Below, piece after piece: positions 58,336 to 64,000 of a stretch of 64,000 nt of DNA. The DNA comes from Paenibacillus elgii NBRC 100335. GTDB lineage: Bacteria; Bacillota; Bacilli; Paenibacillales; NBRC-103111. The position numbers were made by a program, and so were the translations under genes. Below the pieces are notes generated by a model. The model saw only the letters and a program-made list of their open reading frames with translations, was not told where the DNA came from and searched no databases. The stretch lies in assembly GCF_004000865.1 (NCBI RefSeq), contig NZ_BIMB01000024.1, forward strand, positions 1-64,000, written 5' to 3'. Every line of letters starts with the position of its first letter. Within the stretch, counting starts at the first letter, position 1.

Positions 58336-58630
58336 TTCAAAACCTTATCCTTTCCACAACGAAACTTGTTAGGATTCCCGGCCGGGTATACAAACTATAG
58401 AACGATATCCAGAAAAAGTATAGACTTATAATTAGGAATGGTTTATACTAATAATAATGAAAATTGAATAAGCCGAGTTTTATTTTAACTGATTCAAAAA
58501 TCGAACACTTGTTCTGAAATGCGAGAGGCGCTTCCATTGGGAGCGTCTTTTTTGATGCAGTTGCATTAGGGGAGCAATATGTTAAAATTATCCTTATTCG
58601 ACATGAGCATTGTACGAAGGGGGAGCGTGA
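58336..58630. other. Intergenic region between divergent units
   Basis: About 295 bp. It contains a plus-strand terminator (58527-58553) that has no gene before it, and A+T-rich promoter-like stretches on both strands. A LexA-like sequence at 58502 is treated as chance. Confidence 0.45.
58527..58553 (+). terminator. Terminator with no upstream gene
   Basis: GGCGCTTCC (58527-58535) pairs with GGGAGCGTC (58539-58547) and six T follow. No plus-strand gene precedes it within 1.5 kb, so it may end a small RNA or attenuate the kinase operon. Confidence 0.65.
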
Positions 58631-58711
58631 ATGACGGCGGGAGTCTGGAACTTTGTTTTCATGTTCTGGGCTTCCGCTGCTTTTGTTTATGTCTTGAATG
58701 AGGCGAGGTGA
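58631..58711 (+). CDS. 26-residue leader or membrane micropeptide
   Basis: ATG 58631, behind AAGGGGGAG, encodes MTAGVWNFVFMFWASAAFVY followed by VLNEAR. One hydrophobic helix with a short charged tail. Its TGA overlaps the GTG of the kinase gene (GTGA), a coupling arrangement that would make kinase translation depend on this peptide. Confidence 0.6.
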   Translation: MTAGVWNFVFMFWASAAFVYVLNEAR

Positions 58712-60522
58712 TCCGGCGCGTGCGGAGCATTCCGGCAAATCCATTAACCAAAATGAGCGTGAATTACCAGCTGATTTTGCTGTTTTTGCTCATGGTCAGT
58801 CCTGTTTTTATGCTGCAATGGTACGGAAATATGAAGGCCGAGCAAATTTTGAAGCGGAACGTGACGAACGCCTATCTGGAATTAAACAAGCAAAATCTAA
58901 GTCTGCTCAATCGGGACATGGATTCGATCAATCGAATCACCATGACCATTATCCAAAATCCGCTTACGCAGCAGATGCTTCCGGACGGTACGGACACGGT
59001 TGTGACGCGGGTCGGCAAATACGAAGCCTTGGACAAGCTGCTCAAAAGCTACTCGATCGGGGGAGACGGCGGCGGAGCTGTAGCTTTCTCCTTATACGTC
59101 AACGATCCCAACGACGATTATTCGTTTGCTCCGAAAGTCAGGCAGGCCGCGCAAGCAGGCGTTTTTTTCGTTTCGGATCGGAATCAGCCGGAATGGTTTC
59201 GGGAAGCGCTTCAAAAGCAAGGCAAGGGCGAGCTCAAAATTATCGACAATTTCGATCCGTCGTCCGACCAAGGAACGCTGAGTTACGTCCGTGCCGTGAA
59301 CAATATCTCGCATGGAAACGGCGTCATCGGCGTATTGGTGGTGACCAAGCTTGAACGGATGATCGAAAACGATTTTCGCAGCGTCCAATTGCCGGACGGA
59401 GAAATTTATTTAACCGACTGGTCCGACCGGATTCTTGCCTCAACGACGAAAGGCGCGGGAAGCACGCTTCCGCTTCCGCCCGCCGCCAAGGACATGACGG
59501 CCATGGAAGGTATTCTGGACGCCGTGCATTCGGATTATATTTACGTCGTCAACTACAGCTATTTGCTCCAGCAAAAGCTGATTTACCGCATTCCGATCCA
59601 CTCCTTGCTTCAGCAGCAAAACGAGCTGAAACGGGTCATTCAATTAATTTCCGTTGTTTATTCGATGCTGGCGTTTGTCGTCGTGATGTATTTCTGGAGA
59701 TCGTTAATGAATCCGATGCAGAAGCTGGTTCATGTTATAAGGAGCTACGTTCCGGGCAAGCCGGTGCGGAAAACGGCCGGGCGCAGGAGGAACGACGAGC
59801 TCGGCGTGCTGATTACCTCCGTCTATGACATGGCCGACCGATTGAATTATCTCGTGAACGACAAGTATCAGCACGAAATCAAGCAGAAGGAAGCGCAGCT
59901 GCAAATTTTGTACCAGCAAATCAACCCTCATTTGCTGTATAACACGCTGGAAAGCATATATTGGAAAAGCACGCTGGAAGGCAAGGGCGAATCCGCCGAG
60001 ATGATCAAAGAATTGTCCAAGCTGATGAAAATCGGCTTAAGCAGGGGCAGAGAGCTGATTACGATCGGCGAAGAGATGGAGCACGCCGCCGCCTATATCA
60101 GCCTGCAGCAGCGGAGATACGAGCATAAGTTTCGCGTGGAGTGGAAGATTATGGAGGACGTACGTCCGCTGCTGATTCCGAAGATTACGCTCCAGCCGCT
60201 AATTGAAAACGCTATTATTCATGGTGTGAAAAATATGGGGGAAGACGGGGAAATCGTCATATCCGCCGTACTGCAGGACGATAAGGTGACGGTTCGCGTG
60301 GAAGATAACGGCTTCCGGGAAGCGGATCTTAATGCGATCCGCCGATCGCTGCACGAAGAGCATCCGGGCCCGTCCATGGGATACGGCATACGCAACATTC
60401 ATCAGCGGGTCCGGCTGCATTTCGGGGATGCTTACGGGCTCGACTATGCGAGAAATCAACCGCACGGAACGGTCGCCACAATCACTTTGCCCAAGCGCGA
60501 AGCCGTTCCAAACGGACAATAA
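58708..60522 (+). CDS. YesM-type sensor histidine kinase
   Basis: 604 residues from GTG 58708. Membrane helix near residues 20-40, a long extracellular sensor (about 40-310), a second helix (about 312-335), HAMP-like linker, then the His_kinase motif QINPHLLYNTLESIYW with His408 and an ATPase domain (IENAIIHGV, VEDNGF, GYGIRNIHQRV). This kinase class controls sugar ABC transporters in Paenibacillus and Bacillus. The paired regulator follows 19 bases later. Confidence 0.9.
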   Translation: MIRRVRSIPANPLTKMSVNYQLILLFLLMVSPVFMLQWYGNMKAEQILKRNVTNAYLELNKQNLSLLNRDMDSINRITMTIIQNPLTQQMLPDGTDTVVTRVGKYEALDKLLKSYSIGGDGGGAVAFSLYVNDPNDDYSFAPKVRQAAQAGVFFVSDRNQPEWFREALQKQGKGELKIIDNFDPSSDQGTLSYVRAVNNISHGNGVIGVLVVTKLERMIENDFRSVQLPDGEIYLTDWSDRILASTTKGAGSTLPLPPAAKDMTAMEGILDAVHSDYIYVVNYSYLLQQKLIYRIPIHSLLQQQNELKRVIQLISVVYSMLAFVVVMYFWRSLMNPMQKLVHVIRSYVPGKPVRKTAGRRRNDELGVLITSVYDMADRLNYLVNDKYQHEIKQKEAQLQILYQQINPHLLYNTLESIYWKSTLEGKGESAEMIKELSKLMKIGLSRGRELITIGEEMEHAAAYISLQQRRYEHKFRVEWKIMEDVRPLLIPKITLQPLIENAIIHGVKNMGEDGEIVISAVLQDDKVTVRVEDNGFREADLNAIRRSLHEEHPGPSMGYGIRNIHQRVRLHFGDAYGLDYARNQPHGTVATITLPKREAVPNGQ

Positions 60523-60541
60523 ACTGGCGAGGTGGCTTGGA

Positions 60542-61861
60542 ATGTACAATATTTTGCTTGTGGATGACGAACCTCTGATTTGTCAAGGCTTAAGCCAGCT
60601 ATTGGCTTCTTCGGGATTGAATATCGATCAGCTCTTTATTGCGCATAGCAGCTACGAAGCGATGGACTATATCCGCATGGAAGAAGTCGACCTGCTGATC
60701 ACAGACATCCAGATGGGCGAAATGAGCGGGATCGAACTGATGCATCAAGCGAAAATGGCCAAGCCGTCGGTGCAATCGATCGTTGTTTCCGCCTACGAGA
60801 CGTTTCAGTATGCGCAATTGGCGATGAGATTGGGAGCGAAGGATTACTTGATCAAGCCGCTGAACAGCAGCCATTTTCTGGATACCGTGCGCAATGTATT
60901 GCTCAAAATGGACAAAGCGGCGGCGGTAACCCACGATGAATTTATCGCTGAGCTGAGCGACCGGTTCCGAATGGAGGAGCCCGACCGGACGAAAACGGAG
61001 GCGCTGAACCGGCTGCTGGCCGATCCCGCGGGCGCTTCGGTTGAGCGGCTTGTGCCGATGGCCTCCTTGCAAGGGCCATATTTTGCCGTCCTTAAAATCA
61101 AGCCGGTTGTTCCACCCTCCCAAGAAGGGACTCGATTCCTCGAAAAGGATCTCGCCTTATTGCAGTATGCCGTATTGAACGTGGCGTGCGAGCTGCTTGA
61201 CGGTCAGTGGAATCATGCCGCTTTTTATTCGCCCGATCATGAGATTTCGATCATTCTGCAATGGAACGACGAAGCCTATGGAGATAAGAGCATCAACAAA
61301 ATCAACCAACTCGACATGATTGGCAGATCGCTGCATGCGAATGTGCGGAAGTATTTGTCGCTGCCATGCGTGGTTGGCATAAGTCAGATTATGAAAGGAA
61401 TCGAGTTTCTGGGCGCTTTGAACGAGCAGGCGCGGAAAGCGATCCGCTTTCACCGGGAGCATCAGGATCATTACGTGTTTTACTACGGCGATTTTAGCTG
61501 GAATCCGGCTTCCCATGAGGCGACCGAGGAGGAAATGGTCGTCCATCACAATCAAATTGTGGATACGGCCAAGCAATATATCCATCGGCACTTTGGGCAA
61601 AAAGGGCTGACGCTTCAGGAGGTCGCTCAGCAAAGTCACGTGAGTCCGAATTACTTGAGCTATTTGTTCAAGAAAAAAACCGGCTACAACCTTTGGGATT
61701 ATGTCGTGAAATTGCGAATGGAGGAAAGCCGGAGGCTTATCACAAGTACGGATATGCGCCGCTACGAAATCGCCGATAAAGTAGGGTATGAATCGCCGGA
61801 GCATTTCAGCAAAATATTTAAAAAGTATTATGGCGTCAGTCCGAGCGAATTGAAAAAGTAA
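60542..61861 (+). CDS. YesN-type AraC response regulator
   Basis: 439 residues from ATG 60542 (GAGGTGG site). Receiver domain 1-120 with phospho-acceptor Asp55 (LLITDIQMGEMSG) and Lys in DYLIKPL near 105. A middle region of about 200 residues is unassigned. C-terminal AraC HTH: LTLQEVAQQSHVSPNYLSYL then FKKKTGYNLWDYVVKLRMEE, and YEIADKVGYESPEHFSKIFK. It probably activates the sugar transporter genes that follow at 61958. Confidence 0.9.
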   Translation: MYNILLVDDEPLICQGLSQLLASSGLNIDQLFIAHSSYEAMDYIRMEEVDLLITDIQMGEMSGIELMHQAKMAKPSVQSIVVSAYETFQYAQLAMRLGAKDYLIKPLNSSHFLDTVRNVLLKMDKAAAVTHDEFIAELSDRFRMEEPDRTKTEALNRLLADPAGASVERLVPMASLQGPYFAVLKIKPVVPPSQEGTRFLEKDLALLQYAVLNVACELLDGQWNHAAFYSPDHEISIILQWNDEAYGDKSINKINQLDMIGRSLHANVRKYLSLPCVVGISQIMKGIEFLGALNEQARKAIRFHREHQDHYVFYYGDFSWNPASHEATEEEMVVHHNQIVDTAKQYIHRHFGQKGLTLQEVAQQSHVSPNYLSYLFKKKTGYNLWDYVVKLRMEESRRLITSTDMRRYEIADKVGYESPEHFSKIFKKYYGVSPSELKK

Positions 61862-61957
61862 AATCGCCAATGATCCCGATAGGATTGCACATGTTCAATT
61901 TCCCTTCACATTTTTACAATTGGAGTCAAGACCTGTGAGAAATGAGGGAAATCCGCT

Positions 61958-62824
61958 GTGTATCGAGTCGTGAAAAGACATCTGTGGGGTTATTTGTTTA
62001 TTTTGCCGGCTGCCGTTATTTTCGGCTTGTTCTTATGGACGCCGATTGTCAAAGGCTTCGTTTACAGCCTGTACCACGTTGATTTTATGAAAGGCAACAC
62101 CTTTGTCGGCTTCGACAATTATGTCAAAGTGCTTCGTGATCCCGATATCGGGCGCGCGGTGAAGAACACGCTGTATTACATGTTTCTGGGGCTTATCATC
62201 GGCTTCTGGGTGCCGATCGTCTTTGCGATTGCCATCTCCGAGCTGAGGAGGTTCCAAGGGTTCGCCCGCATCGCTGCGTACTTGCCGAACGTGCTTCCCG
62301 TGGTCGTCTTGTACGGGCTGTGGCGATGGATCTTCGACCCGGTCGGCCCGATCAATGCGGTGCTGAGCAAGCTGGGCTTCGAGCCCGTTTCGTTTATGAC
62401 CGACCCGAGCTGGTCCATGGCCTCGCTGGTCTTTATGGAAACCTGGCAGCAATTCGGCGGCGCGCTGCTGATTTATTTGGCCGGCTTGCTCAGCATTCCC
62501 CGGGATTGGTACGAGGCGGCGGAAATCGACGGGGCCGGCGTCTGGCAGCGGATACGCTACATTACGCTTCCTTCGATCAAAAGCCTGATCTTGCTTTTAT
62601 TGATTCTGCAAATCATCTCGACCTCGCAGGGCTATCAATCCCAGTATGCCATGCTCGACGGCGGTCCCAACAAAACGACGCTCACCTATGTTCTGCTTAT
62701 CGTGAAGTATGCGTTTACGAGCCAGGATTACGGCGCAGCGTCCGCCTTGGGCGTGCTGATGTTTTTCGTGCTCGGTGGATTGGCTCTGGTTCAATCCAAG
62801 CTTACCGGCAGGGAGGGGGCTTGA
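61958..62824 (+). CDS. Sugar ABC transporter permease (CUT1, MalF/LplB-type)
   Basis: 288 residues from GTG 61958 (GAGGGAA site), six membrane helices. The EAA loop reads EAAEIDGAGVWQRIRYITLP near residue 187, which docks to the ATPase. It is downstream of the YesMN-type pair and is followed 2 bases later by the second permease. Carbohydrate uptake is the family role; substrate unknown. Confidence 0.9.
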   Translation: MYRVVKRHLWGYLFILPAAVIFGLFLWTPIVKGFVYSLYHVDFMKGNTFVGFDNYVKVLRDPDIGRAVKNTLYYMFLGLIIGFWVPIVFAIAISELRRFQGFARIAAYLPNVLPVVVLYGLWRWIFDPVGPINAVLSKLGFEPVSFMTDPSWSMASLVFMETWQQFGGALLIYLAGLLSIPRDWYEAAEIDGAGVWQRIRYITLPSIKSLILLLLILQIISTSQGYQSQYAMLDGGPNKTTLTYVLLIVKYAFTSQDYGAASALGVLMFFVLGGLALVQSKLTGREGA

Positions 62825-62826
62825 GC

Positions 62827-63699
62827 ATGAGCAAACACGAACGCGGCATTCTTTCGAGCTACGATTTGCGGAACCGCTCCGTTCGGTTCGGCTATGCGGT
62901 CATGATCGCGGCGATCCTCGTCATGGTCTGCACCATGATCTATCCGATTCTCATTACGTTTTTTAACGGGGTCCGGCCCAATACGGAGATGAACACGTTT
63001 CCGCCCCGGTTTTTCCCTTCGGAGTGGCATTTCGAAAATTTCGGGCAAGGGTGGAACTATATCCATCTACTGCTGTTCCTTCGCAATACGTTTATCATTT
63101 TCGCGGGCAACTTAATCGTGACGGTCGCCGTGCTGGGGTTGGCGGCATTCAGCTTGACGCACATGAACGTGCCTTACCGGAAGCAGATCGGCGCCTTTTT
63201 CTGGATTACGCTCTTTATCCCGCCGACGACCTATATTATTCCGAATTTTATGAATTTGAAGGAGCTCGGGCTGCTGAACCAATTTGCGGCGTTCTGGCTG
63301 CCTGCGGCGGCCAACGCTTTTTACTTGCTGCTGCTGAAAAACTTCTTCGGCGGCCTGCATCCGGAAATCTTCGAAGCGGCGAGAATGGACGGCGCGTCCG
63401 ACGGAACCTGCTTTTTCCGGATTGCCTTTCCTTTGTCCGTGCCGATTTTTGCGACGTTATCGATCTTTATTTTTTCGGCGGTGTGGAACGATTGGTTCTG
63501 GCCGTCGATCGTGATGCACAGTGACAACGGATATCCTCTGGCTACGGCCATCTACAAGTATGTCCTGCAGGCCCGCAGAATGAATCTAAACCTGCGGTTC
63601 GCGATCTTGTTCATGGTGATGCTTCCGCCGGTCGTCGTATTTCTCCTATTCCAAAAGTTCATTCTGCGCGGCGTACAGCTGGGAGGAGTGAAAGGGTAG
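62827..63699 (+). CDS. Sugar ABC transporter permease (CUT1, MalG/LplC-type)
   Basis: 290 residues from ATG 62827, six membrane helices. EAA loop EAARMDGASDGTCFFRIAFP near residue 184. It pairs with the permease at 61958 to form the transmembrane channel; the ATPase is probably a shared MsmX-type protein encoded elsewhere, as none is seen here. Confidence 0.9.
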   Translation: MSKHERGILSSYDLRNRSVRFGYAVMIAAILVMVCTMIYPILITFFNGVRPNTEMNTFPPRFFPSEWHFENFGQGWNYIHLLLFLRNTFIIFAGNLIVTVAVLGLAAFSLTHMNVPYRKQIGAFFWITLFIPPTTYIIPNFMNLKELGLLNQFAAFWLPAAANAFYLLLLKNFFGGLHPEIFEAARMDGASDGTCFFRIAFPLSVPIFATLSIFIFSAVWNDWFWPSIVMHSDNGYPLATAIYKYVLQARRMNLNLRFAILFMVMLPPVVVFLLFQKFILRGVQLGGVKG

Positions 63700-63822
63700 C
63701 GGGCGAGCAGCTTTATCGTAAACCTGCGCATAATCCGGATAGGAATACGCCTCGTTTCGGAGAAAGGGTCCGATTAAGATGGAGATTAGATACACATCCA
63801 ACAGTTGGAAAGGGGAATTCCA

Positions 63823-64000
63823 ATGCGCGAGCGCAACGCACTACTCGCATCGACGATGTCACTCTTTATGCTAGGCTCCATGCTCACCGCATGCAGCCCG
63901 GACGCCAGCCCCGCCGCCGACGGCGGGAACAATTCGGCTTCGTCCGGCAAGCAGAAAAAAATCACCATCAGCGTCTATTATCCGACGCCTGATCTCGTGG
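63823..64000 (+). CDS. Sugar-binding lipoprotein (3' end outside the window)
   Basis: Starts at ATG 63823 behind GGAAAGGGG. Signal peptide with lipobox LTAC and lipidated Cys24, then a Ser/Gly/Asn-rich linker and KKITISVYYPTPDL, the first strand of an extracellular solute-binding protein. Only the first 59 codons are in the window. It completes the CUT1 transporter of the preceding permeases. Confidence 0.8.
   Translation, partial: MRERNALLASTMSLFMLGSMLTACSPDASPAADGGNNSASSGKQKKITISVYYPTPDLV

Noticed and set aside
58502..58515. LexA/SOS box CGAACACTTGTTCT upstream of the kinase operon.
   Set aside because: It departs from the Bacillus consensus at two positions, and the neighbouring genes have no SOS connection; probably chance.
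1..64000. CRISPR arrays, rRNA and tRNA genes.
   Set aside because: No regularly spaced repeats and no cloverleaf or rRNA-like segments were seen on reading; absence was not tested by computation.

Overview
The window looks like chromosomal DNA of a Paenibacillus-type member of the Bacillales. The evidence is the strong AGGAGG-type ribosome binding sites with many GTG/TTG starts, the YesM/YesN-style two-component system next to a sugar ABC transporter, several YdcZ/MFS/TetR/LysR gene pairs, a cobalamin riboswitch and a Bacillus-style lipopeptide synthetase. Species is inferred, not proven.

Layout. (1) 1-9.8 kb: the 3' part of a giant RHS/YD-repeat protein with a variable C-terminal toxin and a CPCC-type immunity gene. 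It is followed by an A+T-rich graveyard of displaced RHS tips, broken toxin genes and surviving immunity-type genes (CPCC, unknown, barstar-like, SMI1/KNR4-like). (2) 9.8-12.3 kb: small membrane proteins (DUF2512-, DUF2243- and CtaG-like) and decayed fragments. (3) 12.3-16.8 kb: an adenosylcobalamin riboswitch with terminator controlling a BtuC-BtuD-BtuF-like ABC importer and a rubredoxin-like/methyltransferase fusion. (4) 16.9-20.9 kb: an orphan NarX-type kinase, a stranded Tn554-type TnpC, and a two-gene bd-like membrane cytochrome locus carrying a C-terminal haem c domain. (5) 20.9-25.9 kb: a Rox-like FAD monooxygenase and its MarR regulator with two palindromic operators, a frameshifted nitroreductase, and a divergent MFS/LysR pair.

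(6) 26-48.9 kb is the centrepiece. A consensus promoter drives a trans-acting malonyltransferase and one 7,139-residue hybrid synthetase, in the order FAAL-ACP-KS-ACP-aminotransferase, then C-(A remnant)-PCP, C-A-PCP, C-A-PCP, C-A-PCP-E, C-PCP-TE. The front end matches the iturin/mycosubtilin logic for making a beta-amino fatty acid. The peptide part is unusual: the first peptide module keeps only the C-terminal piece of its adenylation domain. The last module has no adenylation domain and a C domain whose catalytic motif reads HQxxxDG. Three intact A domains are left, read here as unknown, Phe-like and basic (Orn/Arg/Lys-like, epimerised to D). The likely product is a short beta-amino-acyl lipopeptide that I cannot match to a known compound.

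(7) 48.9-64 kb: GNAT and DinB-type proteins; a cytochrome P450 divergent from a TetR-kinase-hypothetical operon; a tandem-HTH MerR protein; a DUF4303 protein; a YdcZ-Crp/Fnr-YdcZ operon; an MFS exporter; and a leader peptide, YesM-like kinase and YesN-like regulator followed by a CUT1 sugar ABC transporter whose binding protein runs off the window end. No rRNA, tRNA, CRISPR array or intact insertion sequence was seen.
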